DNA from: Diaporthe sp. PMI_573
Lineage: Eukaryota > Ascomycota > Sordariomycetes > Diaporthales > Diaporthaceae
NCBI GenBank assembly: GCA_021399435.1
Contig: JAJTUP010000022.1
Span: 930,001 to 994,000 of the forward strand
Length of the DNA: 64,000 nucleotides
Reading direction: 5' to 3'
The translations under genes were made by a program, and so were the position numbers. The notes beneath the pieces are model-generated. The model saw only the letters and a list, made by a program, of their open reading frames with translations. It was not told the DNA's origin and made no database searches. Below are positions 36,301-47,112 of the stretch, piece by piece; positions within the stretch are counted from its first letter, which is position 1, and each line of letters begins with the position of its first letter.

Positions 36301-36677
36301 TGCGGCTGTACACGCTCAAGCTGTTCAAGAACCAGGTGCCCTACTGCAGCCGCAAGTGGCGGCAGTCCAACATGCGGGTCATCACGGCCATCTACCTGTA
36401 CTGCCGGCCGGAGCTCCGCGACGAGTGGCTGGCGGGCGCCGACATCGACGCCGAGATGGACGAGGCACTGCCGCTGGAGCAGGCGCTTCGCAGCCTCACG
36501 CACTGGTTCAACGTGCGGCGGTACCCGGACCGCATGGCGCCCGAGGTGCGCGACGCGCTGCGCGAGGAGCACGACTTCTTCTCGCGCGAGCTCGAGCGGC
36601 TCGAGGTCAGCTGGGACGACATGGGCGCCGCCGAGAGCGTCAACGGCGAGTGGGAGGAGATTCCTGGGTGGAGCTGA
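33369..36677 (+). CDS. ham-2: STRIPAK component HAM-2/PRO22 (STRIP1/Far11 family)
   Basis: Six exons (33369-34129, 34178-34320, 34373-35301, 35354-35654, 35710-35839, 35891-36677) give 1016 residues. All five introns are 48-55 nt. The Kozak context ACCACCATGA supports the start. Residues 1-75 are Pro/Gln rich. An N1221-type domain follows (from about 85, with AAAYDFEYQDTAPIEEEIDEW), then a Pro-rich linker, then a DUF3402-type C-terminal domain ending in the conserved NFFTLINYLRVMQKICKHK and LKLFKNQVPYCSRKWRQ blocks. Orthologues (Neurospora HAM-2, Sordaria PRO22, yeast Far11, animal STRIP1/2) are scaffolds of the striatin-interacting phosphatase and kinase complex at the nuclear envelope/ER, needed for hyphal fusion and fruiting-body development. 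The last intron ends in a tandem CAGGCAG acceptor. Only the second AG keeps frame. The final exon is much richer in G+C than the others. Confidence 0.95.
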
Positions 36678-37762
36678 TTGATCTGCGCCGGTTGTTGGTG
36701 GCCCCGAACACGCCCTGTTTGTGTTACATACCTGCTTTCCCTCTCCGGTCTGTGGTGGGTATGTGTGTGACCGGCGGTGGGGAGTGGGGCCCGGATACCG
36801 CGGGCGGTGTGGTGGTGTGTGGTGGTTTGTGCTGGTGTATGTATATCTCTGCTCGCGTGCTTGGTGAGTCGAGGCGCGATCATTTGCGGAACACTAGATA
36901 TGGTTAATTGATACCCTCTTGAGCGGTGTGTTGGTCTTGTTCTTGCGCTCCAAGTACCACTTCTTGAGTCAAGCCGATGGGTTTCGAAGCGGGACCTTTC
37001 TGAGTACTTTTACATGTCGTCTTGGCTGCCATGTTTCCTTGACAAGTGACAGTGACTACCAAAATGGAAAGAGAAGGAAGATCAGTGGGAGAGAATTGTG
37101 GAGGCTTATCAGGAGCAGATTTTGATCGCGATCCCATGCGACAAGGTTGTGGCGATATTCTGAACTAATATCGCTGCAGCGCCTTTTGATAGATCTCACG
37201 CGACAAGACATGCGGTTTTTTCCATTGCACTGTCTCAAAACAAAGTGCATTACAAGAGAGGGTTCGATCGAAAGATGGCACCTCAAAAGGGCAAAGAGAC
37301 TCATGCATTTGAGATAATCATTCATTAAAGCTATATTGGTGTCACACCACCGCCGATGCAAGGTAAGAAAGAGAAAAAAAATGCAGCCCCAAGGCGGGAT
37401 GATAGTAAACCAGCGGCATTGGGGAGTTGAAGCGATTCCTCAGCCTCTCTGTTGTTCCTGGCCAGACGCCTAGGAATTTGGGTATATCCAACGCCGACAT
37501 CGTATAAAGAAAATGTCAATACAGAAACCTCGCCCAGCTGTTTGGGGGAGGTGTCGGGTCATGTCGTGTGTGGGGTGGGGCATGGCCAGCCCGCGCCGGC
37601 ATTTCTTCATGTGGGCGTCCGGACGCCGTTCGCTCGGCCCAGCCGGTTCTGCGGAACCGGAAGTGGCAGGCCACCCGGACGCGGCGTCTCTTCTCAGTTT
37701 TCTCATAAGGGATCCCTCCTTCTCACCCCCTCCCCCCCCCCCAAATTTCGGTGCACGCCTCT
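36678..37762. other. Convergent 3' intergenic region
   Basis: About 1.1 kb between the 3' ends of the ham-2 and MARVEL genes. Contains both 3' UTRs, with A+T-rich patches around 37130-37340. No coding region recognised. Confidence 0.6.
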
Positions 37763-38681
37763 CTAAACATTGTAAGTGCCATCACCGTACCGACCCGTGT
37801 TGGCGTGGGTGGCGGGCATGCCGTGCTCGTTGTACCCCGCCTCGCCGTACTTGTTGTTGTAGGGGCTCCCCTCGCCGACGCGCGTGGCCTCGGTGTTGTA
37901 GCTGGTCCGGACCTGGTCCGGGCTGGTGTGCATGGGCAGGGCGTTGGGGTCGCCTGGGATGTCGGTGTCGGCGCGCTTGTTGCGGCGCAGGCCGAAGAGC
38001 CCGCGCTTCGGGCGGGAGCCGTAGCCCGAGGTGTAGTTGTTTGCCGGCGAGGGGCCGAACCGCTGCTCCTTCTTGCGGTGGCGGCCCAGGGCGAGCTCCG
38101 TCAGGGCTGAGACTATGAAGAAGACGCTGGGGATATCGGGGTTAGCACTGTGGTCGTTGTTTTTTTTTTGTTGTTTTTTTTGGGGGGGGGGGGTATTTTT
38201 AGAAGACTTACATTCCGACAATGGCCACTGCCAGGATGGCCGACTGCATCCGGCAAATCGTCATGTACTTGGCCAGGGGAACACCGCCGTCCTCGGGGGA
38301 CTGGATGTCGGCGTTGGCATCGCCGGTCCCGAACACGGTCTTGACATCGCTGCCGGAGCATGAGCTGGCGCCGTCCTTGTAGACGGTTGCGATGTAGATG
38401 AAGGCGCCGAGGAAGGCGACGTCCAGGACGATGGCGATGAACGAGGTCAGGGTGAAGCCGGCGAGGCAGCAGAGGAGCAGGAGGCCGAGGGCGGTGTAGA
38501 GGACGGCTACGCCTGAGATGCCCTCAACTGCCCGCACATTGGTGGGGATGGTGATGCTGTGGTTCGACATTGCGGCCATGAAATATGAGTTGAGGGCGAG
38601 GATGAGGCCTGCGCAGCAGAACTGCACGCCCCTGTTGAACCATTGCAGGAGCTTGAGGCAGAGACCCGCGCCGGCTGCCAT
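37763..38681 (-). CDS. MARVEL-domain membrane protein
   Basis: Two exons, 38681-38212 and 38126-37763 (277 residues). The 85-nt intron carries long homopolymer runs. Four hydrophobic segments fit a MARVEL fold: about 13-35 (CLKLLQWFNRGVQFCCAGL), 55-80, 82-105 and 145-170 (LAVAIVGIVFFIVSAL across the splice). The loop between the third and fourth has two Cys and is acidic. The C-terminal 100 residues are hydrophilic and basic, with Tyr/Gly/Asn repeats (for example NNKYGEAGYNEHG) typical of fungal MARVEL proteins. Such proteins act in membrane apposition, endocytosis or eisosome-type domains. The specific role is unknown. Confidence 0.85.
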
Positions 38682-41022
38682 CTTGGGTGGGTGTGTTTGG
38701 GTGTGTGTTATGTGCTTTGTGTGTTTTGTCCTCGTTGGGTCGAGGAGGCTTTCGCTTCTTACTTAGCGATACTGTACTGTAGTCTTTTTTTATTTATCCA
38801 GACCACGAGGAAAGTGGGTTACTTTGAGATACGTGGAATATTTGATAATTGAAAGTTATACCGGAGTGGGCGGGAAGGACGGAAACAGGTACGTTGGGGG
38901 GGGGTGTTACAGAATTTAAGACGAGGCCTACCGAGGGACTCGTTACCTCATCCTGAGCACGGCCACATGCAACAGAAGAAGAAAAGGTGGGAACAGGAAC
39001 CAGACAAACATGACTTCACAGACATCATGTGCATCAGGAGACGTTGGAGAGACAAGGGGGGAGGGGAGGGGGAGGGGGTGTGGCACTGTAAATCGGCCAA
39101 GATGAGGCCGCCCCCCACAGCCTGGCCAGGCCAGCTACTACTTACTGTGTACAGTATGCAACTACACTAACAGTAGACCAAGTGCGGAGAAGACGACTGG
39201 ACCAGCTTGGCCTGAGCAAGCAGGGTCGTCAAGACGCGACAGAGAAAAAGCTACTGTTAGAGTGTTACACAGTAGATGACGATGGTCGAGGGTGCAGGGG
39301 CACCACTCTATCCCAAGCAGACAGAAGCAAACCTTGAATCTTGGGACCTTGGAACCTTGTCTCTTTCTGTGACACACAAGGTCGAATTGCTTGCCCAAAT
39401 CGACCCCTCCATGGTTGATGCACCCACCCCCCCGGTGCAGCCGTTGGCGAGCTGACAACGTCATAGCCAGCAGGGATGGAGTCTGGAGTGGGCGGCCGAC
39501 TGCAGCAGGATGCAGCTGGACGTGCAAGGCTGAGCCACACCCAAGCCACAGCACCAGCACCAGCCCGTCCACACTGCCTGAGACAAGCCGAGCACCGCCG
39601 ACAGAGCCGAAAGGTGTGGTCCCTGGTGTGGATTGATGGGCCACACCACACTGTCTTCCCCAAACCTAACAAACGGCCAGGCCGATTGAGCCCAGGCCGA
39701 TTGAGCCCAGGCCACCCGCAGCCACGCCTCAGGTCCAACAATTGCTGTTTCCAACACATCTTCTCGAAACATTACCGTCTCCCCAGTCCTCCGCCAAGGG
39801 TCGGCCTTTGTTTCTTGTTTTCCTGACAAAAACCTTGCATGCCATTTGCCGCCCCGATGCGCCACTGAGCAACAGACTTACTGCGTGCTGCGAACTTCTA
39901 GTAGCCACACACGAACCAAGCCACGCATCGACAAGGAAAACCAAGGCACAGGCCGCCCGGTAGCGTCTCGGAGTGCCCAACGAACGACATTCCGCCCTCC
40001 CAACTAGACTAGTCCCGAGTCCGGCCCGGACTACGCCGGGTAGCTCCTGGGGCTTTGCGTCATGAATCTAGTACCTCAGTGCTCTGCCCCTTGGATTAGC
40101 TAGCAAGCATCTGGGCAGTCGCTTCCGCTCCCGATCTGACCGTGCCGGCTCCCGCAACGGCCGGCCGCCACAGATCGTCACTTTGCTCGCCCATTCCATC
40201 GGGTGAAGGAAGGGAGAGGGCGGATGACCAGGGCGATATACGTCCGTGCCGTGGCCAAGCAAGTGCATACCATGGCAGTGGCTCGGGTGCAGCTTCATGG
40301 TATTGATTTGAGGATCGCGCAGTTCGGTATCTGCATCTACATGCAACCAGAAAACTCTCCTGTTGGCCGGGTGGCCTGCGACCTTGGCCTCTGCTATCCT
40401 TGGGCTGCGTTGTGAGCCGGCCTGAGCTCAAATGGCTGGGCTTGGGGTGTGAAAGAGCATCGCAGGATGTTGGTCGAACCCTGCTCAAGCAATGCGTGAT
40501 TACCACGGTGTTGAAGTACATTTCTGGGTCTCGGAGTAACGTGACTTTCGGAATTATTCGCCGGAAATGGACATTGACTGATAAAGCGGAGTACCTATTT
40601 GCCATTCGTGAGTTCTGAACTGACAAGAAAGTATTGTACTTATTTGTCGGTCCACTGCTTTCACTCCAGAGGGTGGAAACCGCATATCTGTTTCAACAAA
40701 AAGACGAGCTTTTGGTAAAATTGCATAGTCAGCAAAGCAATGCCGCCCATGCTGCGCCGCACCTTGGAGGCGCATAATGAGAATGAGTTATACAGGTTTC
40801 CGGAAACGGGTCATTAAGCCCAACAATGATTCCTGGTCTGATTTGCTTTGTTTCACACGGGCAACACCACCTGTGCTTTACGGTCCTCTGCAGAATTCTC
40901 CTTGGTGAGATGTTACTAGAGGATCGAGTATAACCAGGCACAAGGACTGGCCTAGCTCAGGAGGCATCAATATCAGGCGCCGGGACTACTCCACGAGCCT
41001 GACCTCCCGCCCGCGGTCCAAC
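38682..41022. other. Divergent intergenic region
   Basis: 2.3 kb between the starts of the MARVEL gene (-) and the kinase-like gene (+). It contains a 15-bp tandem duplication and a short inverted repeat near 40016-40032 (AGTCCGG/CCGGACT with a one-base centre). Open frames give no recognisable protein. Confidence 0.5.
39681..39710. repeat. 15-bp perfect tandem duplication
   Basis: GCCGATTGAGCCCAG occurs twice head to tail, followed by another GCC. Confidence 0.85.
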
Positions 41023-43351
41023 ATGGCCAACCGGCAGAGCCTCAGCGACCGCTCGATATTCGTGCTCCAACAAACAATCGACTACTTCGACAACTCCTGG
41101 AAGACCCTTACTGAATGGACGGGGGAGGAGCGCGTCCCCGTCTTCCAGCGGCTGCGGATCCCATACTGGAGCCCCGCGAGGCCCGACCCTGCCTTCGACG
41201 GCCAGCCCCCCGCAGGGCCGGTCGGGAGGGGCCGCGACGTCCCCTTTGCCCAGGCGACCAGGTCGGACACGGGCGGGGACACGATGCAGGACAAGATGAA
41301 GAGGTTCTTCGAGGAGATGGGCTACACCTTCGTCAGGGTGCTCGGCGCCGGGTCCCAGGGCGTCGCCGCCCTGTTCGAGTACGCCGGGCAGAAGCTGGTC
41401 ATCAAATGGAGCCAGGAGCTGCCTGCCCTGGCCACGGAGATGTGGGCTGAGAAGAAGATGGTCGGTGCGAGGCATATCGTCCAGGTGAGTGAGTCTTCAG
41501 GTCAGAACATCGTTTGCAATGCTGAACACTAAATGTTGAACTGAAACTGATTTGGTTGCTATTCACAGCGTAAATGGAGGCCTGGAATGATCGAGACTGG
41601 CTGGGATGATGATAGTGATATGATGAACGACATACTCACCCTGGAATACACCTATGCGCAGGAGATGGAGGAAATGTTGGGCCGTGGTGTTCCGCTGATG
41701 GTAACCAAATCTCTCAACGATCGTGATATCCATAATTTGCTTCACAGCTAGCCTTAATTGTGTCTTTCGGTGTCTTGATAACTAACTGTAAACATTGCAG
41801 TACGGTATGGAGTTTATGAAACATGGCAACTTAAATGTAAAGGCTCCCACTTCTCTCATCCCCACGCTCATCCCGTGATTCTGCTTCCGAAGGTGGGCGT
41901 CTGCTCAAGTGGTTCGCATCAGCCGAGATATTCTCACAGCTGTCTTGGCCGTATTCGACAACCTCTAAGAGAATCATCTGCAAAAACTGCCACAGGAAAA
42001 TTGACAGAACTGCCATGATATAAAGGAGGGAGTATCGCTAAAATCCGATACACAGTCCGCTGACAGGATACATAAGTAGGGTCTCCTCCGCAAGATATCT
42101 ACACAACAGGCATACCTCAAGGACTCAGAGATATGGCGCGTGTTCATATGCCTCTTCCGAGCCTGCGTTGCTCTGACCTACCCAGGCCGGTGGGCCCCGC
42201 CAGGCTTCGTCCCTGACGACAACAACGACGCCCCAACCCAAGAGGAATTCGTCCCCACAAGCATGTTCGGTGGGGTCGCATCCACAGAAAACGGCATCCT
42301 CAACTTCGACATGAACGACCGGAACATCATGGTCGGCGACTTCAGCGCCGATCCGGCACCGGGACACTCGCACGACCAGGTGCCCGTGGTGAAGGTGGGC
42401 GACCTCGGCGTCATCACGCGGTTCCTGCCTCGCCACCGCAACAGCTTCTTTGCGTTGGTCGCGTGTAGGGTCCGCGGGAACATGTGGTACCACACCCCGG
42501 AGCAGTTCACTGAGACGTGGAAGAACCTCGACGGCATGGAGTCGCTCGCCGCCGACGATGTGGCGGGCAAGTACGGCTGGACTACGAACCTGTGGCAGGT
42601 CGGGCGGCTCATGACCATAATGGTGAGTAAGTTTTCTCGTCTCTAAGAGCCCCCAGACCACACACCGCGTCCCCTTCACTAACACAAGACGCACACACAA
42701 AAGATAACAAGGATGATGCCCGACGTTCCCCCAACCTGCACGCAGAGGCCCATCACCGTCCAGCCAGACGGGACGAAAAGGATGATCTGGACATACGCAG
42801 GCCATCTGCTGGACCCCGAGTTCGACCACTACGACCCCCTGCTCCGCTCCACCGTCGCCTGGTGTATGGCGCACCGCCCGGCCGACAGGCCCGGCATCCT
42901 AGAGCTCGAGGGCCTCCTCATGGACGCCGTCGCAGCCGACCGCTCCGCCGCCGAGGCCCAGGGCCGCGTTTCCATTGCCGAGCTGCTCGGCGTTCCGGCC
43001 CCCGCCACGAGGCAGACGTCTGCTGCTGCGGCCCAGGACACCCCTGCTGCTCCGGCGGCTCCTGAGGCTGCCGGGCCCGCTGGACCTGCTGGGCTCGGGG
43101 GCGGACGCGGTGGTGGATTCCGTGGTGGTCGTGGTGGCGGCGCCGGGCGTGGCGATGGTGGTCGTGGTGTTTGGCGTGGCGGGAGGCCTCTGGGCGGTGG
43201 ACCTCCGGGTGGCGGGCGCGGTGGAGGCGGCGATCGAGGCCGAGGAGGAGGTGATCGAGGCCGCGGGACAGGCGATCGAGGCAGAGGTGGTGGTAACCGA
43301 GGAGGTGGCGGGCGTGGTCGCGGGGGCGGCTGGCGTGGAGCGCCAAGATGA
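41023..43351 (+). CDS. Divergent protein-kinase-like protein with RGG tail
   Basis: Best model: exons 41023-41484, 41569-41700, 41801-41836, 42110-42622 and 42704-43351, all joined in phase 0 (596 residues). Kinase landmarks are a glycine loop G108-A-G-S-Q-G113 and Lys128 (LVIKWS). The catalytic loop is NFDMNDRN, with Asp277 and Asn282 kept but the usual His-Arg and Lys replaced. A DLG motif (308-310) stands in place of DFG. HRPADRPGILELEGLL resembles the end of subdomain XI. Residues about 512-596 form an RGG/GGRG-rich low-complexity tail typical of RNA-binding or nucleolar proteins. This fits the divergent fungal kinase-like families with unknown substrates. Activity is possible because the Lys and both Asp are present. 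The junction 41836/42110 is the weakest part of the model: the intervening 273 nt may hide a small exon. Confidence 0.75.
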
Positions 43352-44111
43352 GGCGTACAAGTGGACGAGGAAAGTGTGCAGGTGTATATCATGAAGCTAA
43401 CAAGGCCGTAAAGAGGCCTGATTTGCTCAGGGCATTTTTGTGTTCCATTCGGGGTGACGGCCGCTTGGTTGGTTCGAATAAGTCTCTCAACCGAGGGCTA
43501 GACTGCGTATCTTGAAGACAATATGCAGAACCAACACACATTTTGGGCATGAATGTAGATGGCGGAAATTTTCTTTTTCTTTCTTAGACATATTCTCCGA
43601 TCTGGACAAATAGACGTAAATGAAAGATTTTGGTCAATGAAGACGCTCTGCAAGGACTCGGGGATATTGAGAGTTGGCCGGATTAATTGCAATGTTCTGC
43701 TAGCTGCGATACATAAGTTGAAGAGGGGTTCATAAAACAAATACTCTCAGTCCATTCAAATTTCAATCTCGTCGAAGGTCTGAAGATAGAAGATCATCTT
43801 GTGTTTGCCATCAACTGATATATTGTGGCATATGTCTGGGGCGGCATTGGAAACGCAAATGTACCTGGTTGCTCAAGTAGGCTCAATTGAATGTTTGCCT
43901 TACAGTTGCCACTGAGGATTCCCTACATGCTATTACTGAGACGTCACATGGGCTCCACCATACCTATGTTGGTTTGGATTATGTGCGAAGATTGTGTGGA
44001 TCTACAGATAGGGTGGTGCAAGGTAACTCCTCAATACGGGATAGTGGAGGTCCTCGAGACAACAGTGTAACGGCGTCCGTACAGGCTCCTATAGGTAGTG
44101 CAGAAGCACAG
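43352..44111. other. Convergent 3' intergenic region
   Basis: Between the 3' ends of the kinase-like gene and the transporter gene. No coding region seen. It includes A+T-richer sequence suited to polyadenylation. Confidence 0.55.
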
Positions 44112-44987
44112 CTACTGAAATTGCACTTTAGTATGTCCCTTGCTATTAACTCTCAGTCCAAAGCAGTGAATTTCGCCCAATGGGACTGGGACAGGAGACA
44201 CCTTCTCGCAAAGGCCCTGGTACAAAAGGTAGAAGCCGGAGAGAGCTGAGAACATTCCAAAAGCTCCAGCCGTCCTGGTCAAGATCCGAGCCGTGTGGAA
44301 GTCGCCATCTGACATCTTAAACTTTGCCGCCGAGTTGAAGATATAACAGAACTCGAGGGCACCATAGACGATGATATTCGCGACGTTTCTATTTTCAAAA
44401 CACTGTTAGCCTCCCTCTTTTGTAGCGATAGAAGGATGAACGGGAAATACAACATACGTCGACAACGATGCGAGGAAGAAGATGAAATTCAAGCATGACC
44501 ATACTAGAGCGAATCAGTCCTCTTCAGCATTCCTCAAAAAGGACCTCAGGATACTCATACCTGTAAGATAAAGGCCAAATGCATTGTAGTATTCAGACGT
44601 ACGGCCACCGTAAGACTCGATGACCCCAAGAGGAGGCAGAAGCATAATACCATAGCCTGCGTAGTACAACCCTAAATCCTTGTCAGTATTGTGTCTTCAA
44701 AATAATCCTCAGGGGCAACGATGCCTTACCGAAAGCACTCAATACTGTGTATGAGAATGTGTTGCCTCTGACCATCTCCCATTGTGCAGTGATGATCAGC
44801 CCGAGACCAGCCAAGAGAAGTAGGTCGGCAATAAACATGCCTTCATTCTCTACGCCGCGAGCTCCCATCATGGATAGCGACAATGTCATCAACGTCGTCG
44901 CAAACCCAGCGAATCCAAGAGGACTCTTTTTTGAGGCGAAAAGTCAGTCTTTGGTCAGGATGATACAGCAGTTGTTTTTGTCTTCTG

Positions 44988-45020
<33 letters not shown>

Positions 45021-45079
45021 AAGAAAAAAAAAAAAGGTCATCATTCTCGTCTTACCGGATTTGCAAGTTGATTTGCCAT
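44112..45079 (-). CDS. Gpr1/Fun34/YaaH-family transporter (acetate/ammonium type)
   Basis: Five exons, 45079-45056, 44925-44730, 44671-44561, 44503-44458 and 44388-44112 (217 residues). All splice phases agree. The family signature appears as NPSPLGF at the N terminus. Six hydrophobic segments follow: FATTLMTLSLSMMG, GMFIADLLLLAGLGLIITAQ, YAGYGIMLLPPLG, WSCLNFIFFLASLST, IIVYGALEFCYIFN and FGMFSALSGFYLLYQG. Family members (yeast Ato1-3, Aspergillus AcpA, bacterial SatP) move acetate/succinate or support ammonium export. The N-terminal cytosolic tail is unusually short (seven residues before NPSP), and the C terminus (GEIHCFGLRVNSKGHTKVQFQ) departs from the usual LPVG-type end. A further upstream exon is possible. 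Intron 1 holds T26 followed by an A-rich run. It diverges from the cyanamide hydratase gene. Confidence 0.85.
44988..45035. repeat. T26 followed by A9-G-A12 in an intron
   Basis: Homopolymeric T tract running directly into an A-rich tract, inside intron 1 of the transporter gene. In RNA it could form an A:U hairpin. Exact lengths may be affected by sequencing error. Confidence 0.85.
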
Positions 45080-45260
45080 GGGGTCGAGGTGCTAGTAAAA
45101 CAAGGCGGGGTGATATTTGACTGTAGAAGGGAGTAAGGCGCTGAAGCTTAAAAACTCTCTAAGCTTATGGCGTTGCGGACTACTGGTTGACCGTGATAGA
45201 AGGCGATCAAATTCAAAGTCTTTGCGAATTCTCAAGTACTTGTGAGCGGAAGCCTCGGCG

Positions 45261-45330
45261 CCGGTGACTGATGAGCCGGTGACTGGTGTGGGCCCCGGGG
45301 TGTGCCGGCGACTGGTGTGGGTGAGCCGGC
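45261..45330. repeat. Three imperfect 13-bp repeats with CCGG cores
   Basis: CCGG(T/C)GACTG(A/G)TG occurs at 45261-45273, 45276-45288 and 45305-45317, with extra CCGG cores at 45295 and 45326. CGG-type triplets are the usual contact of Zn2Cys6 factors, so these may be operator sites. Binding by the nearby regulator is inference. Confidence 0.6.
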
Positions 45331-45671
45331 GAATGTTACTTATGAATTTGATTTACCCCTTTCGGAAGATAAAAATCAACGTATCCTCAAGGCCCGCAGA
45401 AACCCCGTCTTAGTAAAGACATAACGCGAAGCTAGGAAGCCTATATCTGCGGATTGTTTTTTATTATCTACTTTCGGAATAGCTGCAGACGTTCACTTGA
45501 TCGGCATCCGGCCCGAAACCAGATTTCATTGGATGAAGCGTCTTACATGGGCCAAGACTTGGCAGGCACGCTTATCAGACCTGGAATCGATATACCGCAC
45601 GCCTCGAGTCATCGCAATGACGCTGGGATCTTCATGGTCTTCTCTCGCAATAGACTGATTCGGGATACAAG

Positions 45672-45679
45672 TATATATA
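45672..45679 (+). promoter_or_regulatory. TATA-like box
   Basis: TATATATAG-type element about 130 bp upstream of the cyanamide hydratase start codon, a plausible spacing for a core promoter. Confidence 0.5.
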
Positions 45680-45806
45680 GACTACACGCTGCTCCTGATC
45701 TTCAAGTATTCGATTGCTGCAACGAGTCATTCCATCATCCCCTTCTTGCATCCCATCACTTATCCTATAACTTTCCCAGCCACTCCTTGCTTCGAAGCAA
45801 CCGAAA

Positions 45807-46706
45807 ATGACTTCTTCAGATGTCAAAGCCAACGGTTGGACCGCTGTATCTGTCAGCGCCAAAGCCATCATTGATTCCGTGGGACACCTCGAGAAGGCTC
45901 CCTTCTACACCGTCCAGGATATCGAGTTTCCTTCCGGAGATGGACTTGTAAGCGAGGCCCAGGCCTTTGCTAAGGCCCGTCTCAGTCCAGAGGCATACAA
46001 CCACTCGATGCGTGTATACTACTGGGGTAAAGTCTTGACTGTCGGGGCCAGTGCGATGCAGAACACGTCACTCACTCATGTTTCAGGAACCATCATTGCG
46101 AAGCGTTTGCTGCCCAAGCACGCGGAGGCGCTCTCGTCGTCGACCTGGGCGCTAACATGCCTTCTGCACGACATTGGCACAGCAGAGGCTTATTTCACCT
46201 CGACCCGGTAAGCTCGCTCTTCTCCTGTCACGGACCCCCGTCTTTCATGTTTTGGAATGTTCTAGAATGCAACACTTTAGGATCCGTAGCAGGACTAACG
46301 TCACACTGATAGGATGTCTTTTGACATCTACGGGGGCATCAAGGCAATGGAGGTGCTCAAGGTCCTCGGCGGTAGCACTGATCAGGCGGAGGCTGTCGCC
46401 GAGGCCATCATTCGCCATCAGGATGTGGGTGTGGACGGTACCATCACATTCCTCGGCCAGCTGATCCAGCTTGCGACACTGTACGACAACGTCGGGATGT
46501 ATGATGGCATTGAAGATTTCGGCAACTGGGTTGATGAAGCTACTCGTGGCAGTGTCAACAGTGCGTTCCCACGTCACGGCTGGTGCTCCTGGTTCGCCTG
46601 CACGGTTCACAAGGAGGTAGCAAACAAGCCTTGGTGTCACACTACGCACATCCGTCAGTTCGACAAGCAGATGGAGGCGAACACTCTGATGAAGGCTTGG
46701 GAGTAA
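45807..46706 (+). CDS. Cyanamide hydratase (HD-domain, Ddi2/CAH family)
   Basis: Three exons, 45807-46026, 46087-46207 and 46313-46706 (244 residues), with introns of 60 and 105 nt. The protein starts like the family ([15 protein letters not shown], then [16 protein letters not shown]) and has the usual length. HD-domain metal ligands are visible as His66 ([11 protein letters not shown]), His101-Asp102 (LLHDIGTAE) and His149 (IIRHQDVG), with Asp in LYDNVG. The enzyme adds water to cyanamide to give urea, using a zinc ion. Characterised relatives are Myrothecium CAH and yeast Ddi2/Ddi3, which are strongly induced by cyanamide and alkylating agents. The gene is flanked by a divergent transporter and a downstream zinc-cluster regulator. 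No frame disruption or missing ligand was seen. Confidence 0.93.
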
Positions 46707-47112
46707 CCAAGTCAAAGATTTCAGGGAATCTGTTGATGACGAAAGGCAGATGATTCCAGTTCATTCTCCTGCAGCAAGCAGTCCACCGATGTGTAATCCG
46801 ATAGCTGACGTTGACCAGCGCGATGCACTAGGCCGCATTCGGTAAATAAGTGAAATTAAGTGGGTCTTGGTGACGACACTTGGCATATGTGGTGCCAGAA
46901 GACAGAATATTGGTTGGGTGCGGGCGCGGGCAGATGGGGGGTAACTTTATCAAACCAACCGGCTGGTCCGCCAACTGGTTTGCGAAGAATGAAACAACTC
47001 CCATCTACATGATTCTTTCCCTGCCATCAAAGCGTTGAGCGAGACGATCAAAGCCGTCAACTACAGAAGCATAACTTTACGCTGACGCACAGAGCTTCGC
47101 ACGCCACGAGGG
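46707..47112. other. Intergenic region, hydratase 3' end to regulator start
   Basis: 406 bp between two tandem + strand genes. It should hold the hydratase 3' UTR and the promoter of the Zn2Cys6 gene. No motif could be assigned. Confidence 0.5.

Larger units (their letters stand above)
45080..45806. promoter_or_regulatory. Divergent promoter of transporter and cyanamide hydratase genes
   Basis: 727 bp between two start codons facing apart. It contains repeated CCGG-containing 13-mers (45261-45330) and a TATA-like element nearer the hydratase gene. The arrangement suggests co-regulation of the two genes. Confidence 0.65.
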
